This document shows positions 7,053-14,382 of a DNA stretch of 25,912 nucleotides, piece after piece. The notes beneath the pieces are model-generated. The model ran no database searches and had not been told where the DNA came from. It was given only the letters and a program-made list of their open reading frames with translations. Within the stretch, counting starts at the first letter, position 1; each line of letters starts with the position of its first letter. The translations under genes and the position numbers were made by a program. The stretch is from VBAS01 sp964581455 (GTDB lineage: Bacteria; Bacteroidota; Bacteroidia; Chitinophagales; Chitinophagaceae): positions 1 to 25,912 of the forward strand of contig CAZOOT010000035.1 of NCBI GenBank assembly GCA_964581455.1, read 5' to 3'.

Positions 7053-7676
7053 TTATTCAACTCTCTTTATTGAACAACCCATTGACCTGGTTTCTTTCAT
7101 GGAAACATCTTTGCCAGCCAACATTTCATCAATTGCCTCTTTCAAGTGTTTACGTTTTACATCATCGGCTTTGCCGGGATTATCATCAATGGCTCCATGA
7201 TAAACATGCTTGTCATTTGCATTAAATAAAAAAACCTCTGGTGTACGGTTGGCCCCAAAAGCATTGGCTAATTCAGAATTAAAATCAACAGTATAATACC
7301 AGTTGTAGTTTTGATTCTTGGCATATTTTTTCATTGCCTCAAATGAATCGTCACCAGTACGTTGCCCTTCATTAGGATTCAATAAAATCACTCCAATATC
7401 TTTTGATAAAGCATAAGCAGCAATTTCATTTGTCCGGGATTGATTTTTTATAACCCAGGGACAGGTATTGCAACTGAACATTACCAATAATCCATTTTTT
7501 TTCTTTGCATCATTAAGTGAAACTTCTTTTCCGGAAATGTCTTTCATTTTCAGATCAGCTTTTGGTAAAGCAGCGCCAATCGGAAGAGATTCAATAAGTG
7601 GTTTGAATGCAAATGATATAATTGCAATGATTGCAATTGCTGGTAAGATCCTTTTCATAGATGTGTTTTTAGACAT
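7053..7676 (-). CDS. Membrane-anchored or exported redoxin with CNTC motif
   Basis: The 207-residue protein has an N-terminal hydrophobic segment (about residues 9-24) serving as signal or anchor, then a thioredoxin/AhpC-like fold. The active-site region is FSCNTCPWVIKNQ with Cys69 and Cys72. PEVFLFN further on fits the cis-proline strand (RTPEVFLF). A third cysteine, Cys201, lies in the tail motif MGCSIK. The CxTCPxV form resembles redoxin-domain proteins that act in periplasmic thiol chemistry; the substrate is unknown. A start at 7658 (MKRILPAIAI) is equally possible and would shorten it by six residues. It is the last gene after mltG and the YihY-like gene, with a 10-base gap, and ends at the terminator at 7001-7029. 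Confidence 0.8.
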   Translation of the reverse strand: MSKNTSMKRILPAIAIIAIISFAFKPLIESLPIGAALPKADLKMKDISGKEVSLNDAKKKNGLLVMFSCNTCPWVIKNQSRTNEIAAYALSKDIGVILLNPNEGQRTGDDSFEAMKKYAKNQNYNWYYTVDFNSELANAFGANRTPEVFLFNANDKHVYHGAIDDNPGKADDVKRKHLKEAIDEMLAGKDVSMKETRSMGCSIKRVE

Positions 7677-7686
7677 TAAAGTTATT

Positions 7687-8658
7687 TTATTTTTTAGAAA
7701 CAGAAGAACCTTCTGTAGCAGAAATTTTCCGTTGATCCGCTAATTTTCTAAGTGATGTAATACTGACATTCAACTCAAAGCCAATTAATAGTACCAGTGA
7801 GTTAAAAAATATTAACAACATTAAAATAAGAATAGCTCCCAATGAGCCATAGAGTTTATTGTAATTGCCAAAATTGACTACCCAATAGGAGAATAGCATG
7901 GTGAATGATATCATCATGAATGTGGCAAGAATTGAGCCGGGATTGATAAGTTTCCATTTTTTGGACACTGAAGGCGCATATCTGTAAATAAATGAAATAG
8001 TGAGGAAAAAGATCAGGAGGATCACGATCCATCTTGAATTAATAATAAGACCCCGTACCGTTTTGTTTTCAATTCCCAGCCATTCCAGCACAGGTTCTCT
8101 TGAAACCAATACACCAACAGATAAAAGAATGAGTACAAAAATGATCAATGTAAGTTTCATTGCTACCCATCGGTCATGTAATATATTTCTCTTTGAAAAT
8201 CCGATGTAATCGACTTTGTTAAAAGAATCAATGATGCCTATGACTGCATTGGAAGAAAAGAAAAGGGCCAGCAAAAAACCGAAAGAAAGGAGATCGTTTC
8301 TCTGACGGGTTGTAAAATCTTCCAGGAAACTAATAATGGCTTTATTTTTATCCTGACTTGGTAACAGGTCTCTTATCAGTTTATATAATTCGTCCATTAA
8401 GCCTTCTAAAGGAAGAAAAGGGATCAATGTAAAAAGAAAAATACAAGCTGGGGGAATTGCCAGCAATAAATTGAATGCTATGGATGCAGCTCTTTCGTTT
8501 AAACTGGTTTTTGTGATTTGTTTGAAAAAAAAATTCACCACATCGAACAAAGGGATACCATTAAATCCCGGTAAAATAATGTCCTTGCTTTTACGGATTA
8601 CAAATTTTACCGGAACAGTTGTAATGAATGTCCGCCTTATTTTAGTAAAAAAATGCAT
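7687..8658 (-). CDS. YihY/BrkB family inner membrane protein
   Basis: The 323-residue protein has about six membrane helices. The family-typical start of the core reads LNERAASIAFNLLLAIPPAC (residues about 54-73), a segment that in relatives is written with Ala-Tyr-Phe. SNAVIGIIDSFN lies in the middle, and YGSLGAILILMLLIFF near the C-terminal end is the most conserved stretch of the family. Members were once annotated ribonuclease BN by mistake; the true function is unknown, possibly transport or envelope integrity. The C-terminal 25 residues are polar. It sits between mltG (5-base gap) and the redoxin gene (10-base gap), so all three likely share a transcript. Confidence 0.88.
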   Translation of the reverse strand: MHFFTKIRRTFITTVPVKFVIRKSKDIILPGFNGIPLFDVVNFFFKQITKTSLNERAASIAFNLLLAIPPACIFLFTLIPFLPLEGLMDELYKLIRDLLPSQDKNKAIISFLEDFTTRQRNDLLSFGFLLALFFSSNAVIGIIDSFNKVDYIGFSKRNILHDRWVAMKLTLIIFVLILLSVGVLVSREPVLEWLGIENKTVRGLIINSRWIVILLIFFLTISFIYRYAPSVSKKWKLINPGSILATFMMISFTMLFSYWVVNFGNYNKLYGSLGAILILMLLIFFNSLVLLIGFELNVSITSLRKLADQRKISATEGSSVSKK

Positions 8659-8663
8659 TTAAG

Positions 8664-9689
8664 TTACTTATTGGAATTCCGGATGGCTTCCTGCCGGTTC
8701 ATAGCCTGGTGGAATTCCTTTGCCTTTTTTATATGATCATCATAGTTTGTAGTAAAAACATGAACACCTGAAAAATCACTTTTGGCTACGAAATAAAGGT
8801 ACTCAGTTTCGGGAGCATTTAAAACCGCATCAATTGTTTCCAATTGTGGCGTGCAAATAGGACCGGGAGGTAATCCGGGATTCCTGTATGTATTAAATGC
8901 AGATGCAATAGCCAAATGTTTTTGATAAACCCGCTTCAATCCAAAATCTTTCAACGCAAACTTTACTGTTGGGTCTGCCTGTAAAGGCATCCTTTTCTTT
9001 ATCCTGTTTATGTAAACACTGGCAATATTTCCTTTCTCAGGCAAATAATTACTTTCCTCATCAACAATCGAAGCCAATGTAGATACCTGGATTGGCGTAA
9101 GATTTAGTTTTGATGCTTTTTGTTTTCTTTCTTCATTCCAGAATTTATCCCATTCATTATATAACTTTTTATAAACTTTTCCGGGTGTTGAATTCCAGAA
9201 ATAAGTATAGGTATTCGGCATTACTGTTGCCATCACAGTATTGGTGTCTAACCCATATTGTTTTAATGAATCAGGATGATTCAGAAATTGAATAGCCTGC
9301 AAAGAGTCAAATTCAAATAGCCTGCCCATATTCCTGGCCAGGCTTTCCTTTAACCTGATCTTGGTGATCACAAGATTTACGGGTGTCTGCTTCCCCGATT
9401 TTAAAATTCTTATAAGATCCAAAATACTTGTCCTGTCATTTACCTGGTATTTGCCTGCCCTTACAGTTTCAAATTTTAATAAGGTGGCCGTTTTATCAAA
9501 CCAAAAAGTTCCTTTGATAACTTTTTTCGACAACAGTTCTACTTTCATACCATGAAATGTTGTACCGGTTTTTATATAAATAAATTTTTCTTTAGGGGCT
9601 GAAACCGATGGGCCCAAAATTTTCCAGGCTAAAAATGCGGCTGCTGACAAAAAAGCAAACAGAAGAAATAAAATAATTTTTCTTTTCAT
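8664..9689 (-). CDS. mltG: Endolytic peptidoglycan transglycosylase MltG
   Basis: MltG cleaves nascent glycan strands in the periplasm and thereby sets their length. The 341-residue protein has one N-terminal membrane anchor (about 4-22), a LysM-like region, then the YceG catalytic domain. The catalytic glutamate is Glu212 in LASIVDEESN (205-214). Other family motifs are VMPNTYTYFW (156-165), ADPTVKFAL and NTYRNPGLPPGPI. Length and order agree with characterised MltG proteins. It is the first gene of the group running to 7053. Between it and the end of the secG operon are 160 bases containing the secG terminator and a small palindrome; I could not identify its promoter with confidence. Confidence 0.93.
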   Translation of the reverse strand: MKRKIILFLLFAFLSAAAFLAWKILGPSVSAPKEKFIYIKTGTTFHGMKVELLSKKVIKGTFWFDKTATLLKFETVRAGKYQVNDRTSILDLIRILKSGKQTPVNLVITKIRLKESLARNMGRLFEFDSLQAIQFLNHPDSLKQYGLDTNTVMATVMPNTYTYFWNSTPGKVYKKLYNEWDKFWNEERKQKASKLNLTPIQVSTLASIVDEESNYLPEKGNIASVYINRIKKRMPLQADPTVKFALKDFGLKRVYQKHLAIASAFNTYRNPGLPPGPICTPQLETIDAVLNAPETEYLYFVAKSDFSGVHVFTTNYDDHIKKAKEFHQAMNRQEAIRNSNK

Positions 9690-9726
9690 AGTTGTCTTAA
9701 AAGCTGAATAATGATGAAGTCGTATT

Positions 9727-9744
9727 TCCCGATCATTATCGGGA
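9727..9744. repeat. Short perfect palindrome upstream of mltG
   Basis: TCCCGAT (9727-9733) and ATCGGGA (9738-9744) form a 7-base-pair hairpin with loop CATT. It lies 38-55 bases before the mltG start codon, with no T-run on either side, so it is not a good terminator. It may be an operator, a leader hairpin or one copy of an intergenic repeat. I saw no second copy in the window. Confidence 0.45.
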
Positions 9745-9796
9745 CAGTGACTGCACCCGGGCTTAATAGAAATTCAACAGCCGGTAACAAAATAAT

Positions 9797-9824
9797 ATAA
9801 AAAAACCCGTCTGGTGGACAGGTT
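9797..9824 (-). terminator. Intrinsic terminator after secG
   Basis: On the - strand AACCTGTC and GACGGGTT pair (one mismatch) around a CCACC loop, followed by a run of seven T residues (complement of 9799-9805). It lies 27 bases after the secG stop codon and closes the miaB-secG operon. Confidence 0.75.
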
Positions 9825-9850
9825 GGAATATTTTTTAGATTAATTAAGAT

Positions 9851-10216
9851 CTATTGAGCTGGTGGTTGTTGTGGCAAAGTTTGCGGTTGTGCACCAGGCG
9901 TGCTGTTTAATGTACCAGGATTGGCAGCTGGTGCCTGCTGAACCGGAGTATTACTGATCTTATCTGTTTTGCTTTCACCGCCTGATGGTGCAGAGGAAAT
10001 AAAAACTGTAGAAACAAGACAAAGAACACCGATAATGCCTGCAAAGATCCAGGTGCCTTTTTCAAGTACATCTGTAGTTTGCTTAACACCCATAAATTGG
10101 GTGCTGAATCCGGCAATATTACCAGCAAGACCGCCGCCTTTGGGGTTTTGAACCAGTACGATAAATCCAAGAATTACACTGGCAAGGATGATCAGGATCA
10201 CAAATAATAATGTCAT
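9851..10216 (-). CDS. secG: Preprotein translocase subunit SecG
   Basis: SecG is the small subunit of the SecYEG channel in the inner membrane. The 121-residue protein has two membrane helices (about 2-22 and 55-74) with the family motif VQNPKGGGLAG (22-32) directly after the first helix, and GFSTQFMGVKQTTDVLEKGT leading to the second. The C-terminal 45 residues are a low-complexity tail rich in Pro, Gln and Ala, longer than in E. coli SecG but usual in Bacteroidota. It begins one base after the stop of the unknown gene upstream and is the last gene of the operon. Confidence 0.93.
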   Translation of the reverse strand: MTLLFVILIILASVILGFIVLVQNPKGGGLAGNIAGFSTQFMGVKQTTDVLEKGTWIFAGIIGVLCLVSTVFISSAPSGGESKTDKISNTPVQQAPAANPGTLNSTPGAQPQTLPQQPPAQ

Positions 10217-10217
10217 A

Positions 10218-11033
10218 TCAATTTTTCTTTAGATTTTCTATAAGGTTTGCAAAATAACTGCTTTTGGAGGGATTGAGCAAACTTAATTTGTTGTAAATAT
10301 TCAATGCTTTTTGAGGTTCTCCCTGTTTGATCCAAACCTCTGCCATTGCTTCTGTGATTACATTCCTGTCTTCAACAGAATGCTCTGCAAGAGTTATCAC
10401 TTTTTCTTCAGAGTTGTTATCTGAAGTTTGAGAATTTTCCTGCGGGGTTGCGGTTTTTAAGGTTTTCAGCCATTCGGTAAAACTTTTAAGTTGCTGTCCA
10501 AACTTATCGATTGGCTTTTCTTCTGGTTGGTTTTTTATACCCTGTGATGCAAAATAATCCACGGTATGATATGGTTCAAAAGTAAAACTTGATTCGTTGG
10601 AGACCTTTAATTCTTCTGCAAGCCCGGAAGAAAGATTTGGTTTTAGATCTGGCAGATCCTGAAATACTTCGGGTTTTGGATTTGCCACTACCAACTCATC
10701 ATTATTGAAATCTTCGTAAGGAATTTTTTCTCTCTCCGGTTCTGTTTTTGAAAAAATACTTTCTTCCGTATTATCGCTAAATAAGGATTGCAACCATAGT
10801 GCTGAATTAAAGTACAAAGAAGTTTTTTGCAGTTGATTCCTGTATTCACTATGATTTACTTCTTTTAACCGGCTGCTGTATAAGACCTGTGCAATGGGGT
10901 AGTAGGGATATTGCAATGCAAAATCACGGAGCTCATCCAGAGAACATTCCTCTAAACTGTTTTTTTTGAAATGTGATTGTGCCAGTTGATTCATCAGTAG
11001 GTGCATGGGGTCAAGATATAGTTTTCTTACCAA
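10218..11033 (-). CDS. Unknown protein, TPR-like C terminus, between lptE and secG
   Basis: I do not recognise a named family. With the start at 11033 it has 271 residues and overlaps the lptE stop by 7 bases; internal starts at 11006 and 10994 are plausible because the N-terminal homology seems to begin near MNQLAQSHF. Three parts are visible. A helical N-terminal region contains LEECSLDELRDFALQYPYYP. The acidic, Asn/Glu/Ser-rich middle looks disordered. A C-terminal helix pair, AMAEVWIKQGEPQKALNIYN, has the spacing of one tetratricopeptide repeat. There is no signal peptide, so it is probably cytoplasmic. Its place between lptE and secG suggests an envelope-linked role, but that is inference. 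Confidence 0.7.
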   Translation of the reverse strand: MVRKLYLDPMHLLMNQLAQSHFKKNSLEECSLDELRDFALQYPYYPIAQVLYSSRLKEVNHSEYRNQLQKTSLYFNSALWLQSLFSDNTEESIFSKTEPEREKIPYEDFNNDELVVANPKPEVFQDLPDLKPNLSSGLAEELKVSNESSFTFEPYHTVDYFASQGIKNQPEEKPIDKFGQQLKSFTEWLKTLKTATPQENSQTSDNNSEEKVITLAEHSVEDRNVITEAMAEVWIKQGEPQKALNIYNKLSLLNPSKSSYFANLIENLKKN

Positions 11034-11548
11034 TCAGAAAAAATCCGGTTAAAAACTTCATCCGTCAGGTTTCGTATTATTTCATCTTTCAGACGGGCTT
11101 CAGCTTGTGCCAAAGTAAGTGTAGCAGAAAATTCAAAGCTTCTGCTGATATCAAATTCTTTTGGAAGTTCAGTTGATAATTTATTGAGCAATGAAATATG
11201 GACACCAACTGTCAACCTGTTGGTTGCAACCTGTTGTCCTGAAATTGCCGATGTGGAAACATCATATTGCGATATCCAGCCAGAAATTTCATAGTGAGCC
11301 GTTTCATTATTTACCTGGGTAAGCCTGGTCTGGCTCACAATCTTTTGCCTTAATTTATCTGTAAACTGCGGACTCAATTGTGGATTAATATACCTGGCTT
11401 TATTATCAATGAAATTTACCCGTACAGTTTTTATACTGTCCGGAATACTGATGTCGGCCATTTTATAAATGCCACAACCGGAATTAACCGAAGTGAGGAT
11501 CCATAAACTAAAGACGGCAAGGGAAGAGAAAATTATTTTTATTTTCAT
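11027..11548 (-). CDS. lptE: LptE-like outer membrane lipoprotein
   Basis: LptE plugs the LptD barrel and helps place lipopolysaccharide in the outer membrane. The 173-residue protein has a signal peptide ending in SVNSGC, so Cys25 should be lipidated after cleavage by signal peptidase II. The mature start CGIYKM, then the motif IKTVRVNFIDNKARY, and the central strands (HYEISGWISQYDVS) agree with the Bacteroidota branch of LptE. The C terminus forms a helix (LKDEIIRNLTDEVFNRIF). Sequence similarity in this family is low, so the assignment rests on size, lipobox, motif and its place between the sigma-54 activator (3-base gap) and secG. Confidence 0.8.
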   Translation of the reverse strand: MKIKIIFSSLAVFSLWILTSVNSGCGIYKMADISIPDSIKTVRVNFIDNKARYINPQLSPQFTDKLRQKIVSQTRLTQVNNETAHYEISGWISQYDVSTSAISGQQVATNRLTVGVHISLLNKLSTELPKEFDISRSFEFSATLTLAQAEARLKDEIIRNLTDEVFNRIFSDW

Positions 11549-11551
11549 ATT

Positions 11552-12796
11552 TTATTCTTCAATGGTATATTCTTTAAGTTTCCTGTAAAGTGTTCTTTCG
11601 CTGATGCCAAGGTCAAGGGCTGCATCTTTTCTTTTTCCCCTGTGTTTTTTTAAAGCTTTTATTATCAGTTCTCTTTCTTTATCCATGATGTTCAGGCTTT
11701 CTTCTACTTCTTCATGTTCCTGAATATCGTTGTTGATGATAGCAGGATGTGAAGGCTGCTCAGCCTGGTTTACAAAAACTGACTGCATATTTTCGTGCCC
11801 ACTTTTCAATTCTTTCAGTTCTTTAATGAGTGCCTGGCTTTGTCCAATATTTGGATTTTGTAAAACTTCCAGAAACATTTTCTTCAATTCTGTTACATCT
11901 TTTTTCATATCAAAGAAAAGCTTGTACAATATTTCTCTTTCGTTTGCAAAACTTTCACCCCCGCTTCCGTTTGAATGAGCCAGAACCGGTAACCGGTTCT
12001 CTGAGTAAGGTTTTAGAAACCTGGCAAAATCTTTTGCACTGAGTTGTTTTTCCTGGGAAAGAACTGAAACCTGTTCTGCAATATTCTTCAATTCTCTCAC
12101 ATTGCCTGGCCAGGGATAATTAATTAACATGCTTTTTGCGTCCTCTTCCAATTGAACCGGAACAGTTTTATATTTTTCAGCAAAGTCAACTGCAAATTTT
12201 CTGAAAAGAATATGAATATCTTCTTTCCTGTCATGAAGCGCAGGAACCCGGATAGGAACTGTGCTTAACCTGTAATACAGATCCTGGCGAAATCTTCCAT
12301 GTTCAACCTGTTGAAGTAAATCTTTATTGCTGGCAGCAATTACCCGAACATCCGTCTTATGTACTTTTGAAGATCCCACCCTGATATATTCACCAGCTTC
12401 TAAAACACGTAGCAATCTTGCCTGGGTTCCCAACGGAAGTTCTCCTATTTCATCAAGAAAAATAGTGCCGCCATTCACTGTTTCAAAATATCCTTTTCTT
12501 GCATCTACTGCACCGGTAAAAGATCCTTTTTCATGACCGAACAATTCGGAGTCGATCGTGCCTTCAGGAATGGCTCCGCAATTGACTGCAATAAAGTTAT
12601 TATGCTTTCTATTGCTTAATGCATGAATGATTTGTGAAAAAACTTCTTTACCAACACCGCTTTCCCCCATGATCAAAACTGTAAGGTCAGTATTGGCTAC
12701 CTGTGCTGCCACCTGTAATGCATAATTCAGGGCAGGGGAGTTTCCTATAATTCCGAATCTGTTTTTTATACTTTGTATTTCCATTTCGATACTCAC
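11552..12796 (-). CDS. Sigma-54-dependent transcriptional activator without sensor domain
   Basis: The 414-residue protein is an AAA+ enhancer-binding protein that remodels sigma-54 RNA polymerase. The AAA+ domain starts almost at the N terminus. Walker A is GESGVGK (44-50), the sigma-54 contact loop is GSFTGA (91-96, in place of the usual GAFTGA), and Walker B is IFLDE (112-116). The arginine-finger region FRQDLYYRL (169-177) and PWPGNVREL follow. A helical linker comes next, then a Fis-type helix-turn-helix at the C terminus (about 375-412, ALDLGISERTLYRKLKEY). No receiver, GAF or PAS domain is present, so activity must be set by level, by the linker or by a partner. Met5 is an alternative start. 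Confidence 0.92.
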   Translation of the reverse strand: MSIEMEIQSIKNRFGIIGNSPALNYALQVAAQVANTDLTVLIMGESGVGKEVFSQIIHALSNRKHNNFIAVNCGAIPEGTIDSELFGHEKGSFTGAVDARKGYFETVNGGTIFLDEIGELPLGTQARLLRVLEAGEYIRVGSSKVHKTDVRVIAASNKDLLQQVEHGRFRQDLYYRLSTVPIRVPALHDRKEDIHILFRKFAVDFAEKYKTVPVQLEEDAKSMLINYPWPGNVRELKNIAEQVSVLSQEKQLSAKDFARFLKPYSENRLPVLAHSNGSGGESFANEREILYKLFFDMKKDVTELKKMFLEVLQNPNIGQSQALIKELKELKSGHENMQSVFVNQAEQPSHPAIINNDIQEHEEVEESLNIMDKERELIIKALKKHRGKRKDAALDLGISERTLYRKLKEYTIEE

Positions 12797-12800
12797 TTTT

Positions 12801-14237
12801 TTATGCTGCTGATTCTATTTTTTCTATTTCTCCAATTAATGTTGTCTGAGTGCAATTGGTAACAAGTACCTGTACATAATCACCTTTTTTCAAACCATGA
12901 TCTCCTTTTGGAAAAACGATGACTTTGTTTTGTGAATTTCTACCTTTCCAATCCATCTCATTTTTCCTGCTATCACCTTCGATCAATACTTTAAATTTTT
13001 TACCAAGATCTCTTTTATTGCTCTCCAAAGAGAGCTTGTTTTGAATTTCAACAATCTCCTGTAATCTTCTCTTTTTCACTGATTCAGGTATGTCATCTTT
13101 GTATCTTTTTTCTGCAAGTGTGCCTGGTCTTTCGCTGTAAAAGAACATATAGCTCATATCAAATTTGCTATATTCCATGATGCTTAAAGTATCCCTGTGA
13201 TCCTGTTCTTCTTCTGTACAAAAACCGGCAATAAAATCTGAAGACAAACCACAATCAGGAATGATCTCCCGGATGCGGGCCACTTTCGCCATATACCATT
13301 CCCTGGTATAAGTCCGGTTCATTAATTGAAGTATTCTTGTACTTCCGCTTTGTACAGGCAAATGGATATAATTACAGATATTCTCATATTTTACCATTGT
13401 AAATATTACTTCATCTGTAATATCTTTTGGATGTGAAGTTGAAAAACGAACCCGGAGCAGGGGTGAGATCAATGCTACTTTTTCCAGGAGGTTTGCAAAA
13501 TTTACAATCTCATCTTTAACTTCATCAACAAAATAATAGCTATCCACATTTTGACCAAGCAATGTAACTTCCCGGTATCCTTTCTCAAAAAGATCGCTGC
13601 ATTCATTCACTATTGAAGCTGTATCCCTGCTTCTTTCTCTTCCTCTTGTAAATGGCACTACACAAAAAGAGCACATATTGTTGCAACCCCTCATGATACT
13701 TACAAAAGCTGTCACGCCATTACTATTTAAGCGAACCGGAGAAATATCTGCATAGGTTTCTTCACGGCTAAGCAAAACATTTACGGCTTTCTGCCCTCCC
13801 TCAGCTTCCTGGATCAAAGCCGGTAAAGACCTGTAAGCATCCGGGCCCACAACAATATCCACCAGCTTTTCTTCTTCCAGCAGTTTTGATTTTAATCTTT
13901 CTGCCATACATCCCAGCATTCCGATCAGCATACCCGGCTTTTTCCGTTTAATCTTTTTAAATTCAGTTAATCGTTTTCTAACTGTCGCCTCTGCTTTTTC
14001 CCTGATGGAACATGTATTTAAAAATACCAGATCTGCCTCATCGCTGTTTTTGGTAGCTCCGTAACCTTCCTTGTTTAATATAGAAGCAACTATCTCACTA
14101 TCCGAGAAATTCATGGAACAACCATAGCTTTCAATATAAAACAGCTTTTTATACTGATTTATATCCTGTTCAACCGGAGCAAATGCTTCGCCCTGGCGGC
14201 TTTCATCATGTACTTTTTCTGATATGTAATCAAGCAT
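12801..14237 (-). CDS. miaB: tRNA-2-methylthio-N6-adenosine methylthiotransferase MiaB
   Basis: MiaB adds the 2-methylthio group to i6A37 in tRNAs that read U-starting codons. With the start at 14237 it has 478 residues. The UPF0004 domain has YGCSMN, TCSIRE and GCMAER, whose cysteines (Cys40, Cys76, Cys110) bind one iron-sulfur cluster. The radical SAM domain has GCNNMCSFC (Cys185, Cys189, Cys192) for the second. A TRAM domain follows at the C terminus (about 415-475). A frame open to 14291 would add a hydrophobic 18-residue start, but the -7 promoter box at 14261-14268 lies inside that extension, so I prefer 14237. It is the first gene of the operon ending with secG. Confidence 0.93.
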   Translation of the reverse strand: MLDYISEKVHDESRQGEAFAPVEQDINQYKKLFYIESYGCSMNFSDSEIVASILNKEGYGATKNSDEADLVFLNTCSIREKAEATVRKRLTEFKKIKRKKPGMLIGMLGCMAERLKSKLLEEEKLVDIVVGPDAYRSLPALIQEAEGGQKAVNVLLSREETYADISPVRLNSNGVTAFVSIMRGCNNMCSFCVVPFTRGRERSRDTASIVNECSDLFEKGYREVTLLGQNVDSYYFVDEVKDEIVNFANLLEKVALISPLLRVRFSTSHPKDITDEVIFTMVKYENICNYIHLPVQSGSTRILQLMNRTYTREWYMAKVARIREIIPDCGLSSDFIAGFCTEEEQDHRDTLSIMEYSKFDMSYMFFYSERPGTLAEKRYKDDIPESVKKRRLQEIVEIQNKLSLESNKRDLGKKFKVLIEGDSRKNEMDWKGRNSQNKVIVFPKGDHGLKKGDYVQVLVTNCTQTTLIGEIEKIESAA

Positions 14238-14260
14238 GTTTATTAATAAAATTAAGGCTG

Positions 14261-14268
14261 CAAATATA
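14261..14268 (-). promoter_or_regulatory. -7 promoter box for the miaB operon
   Basis: TATATTTG on the - strand is an exact TAnnTTTG, 23 bases before the ATG at 14237. The -33 region is not a good TTTG. It supports the shorter miaB start. Confidence 0.45.
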
Positions 14269-14357
14269 CCTAATTTGAAGGATTGTGCCATGATGGCAGA
14301 AAGGTTAATTTGTCTAACCGTTCATCTAAATCATTGCTTATCAGAACGGGTTTGAAT

Positions 14358-14365
14358 TATATTTG
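14358..14365 (+). promoter_or_regulatory. -7 promoter box for the outer membrane receptor gene
   Basis: TATATTTG is an exact TAnnTTTG, with a TTG at 14334-14336 about 21 bases upstream as possible -33 box. It ends 17 bases before the TTG start codon at 14383. Confidence 0.5.
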
Positions 14366-14382
14366 CGCAATCTTTTCAAAAT

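Noticed and set aside
11730..11978. Antisense open frames inside the sigma-54 activator and other large genes
   Set aside because: They overlap strong family matches on the other strand, have no homology-like motifs and follow from codon bias.
14268..14292. Possible sigma-54 promoter (TGGCAC followed by TTCA) ahead of miaB, attractive because the operon encodes a sigma-54 activator
   Set aside because: The -24 half looks good, but the -12 GC at the required distance is missing, and a normal TAnnTTTG box lies next to it.
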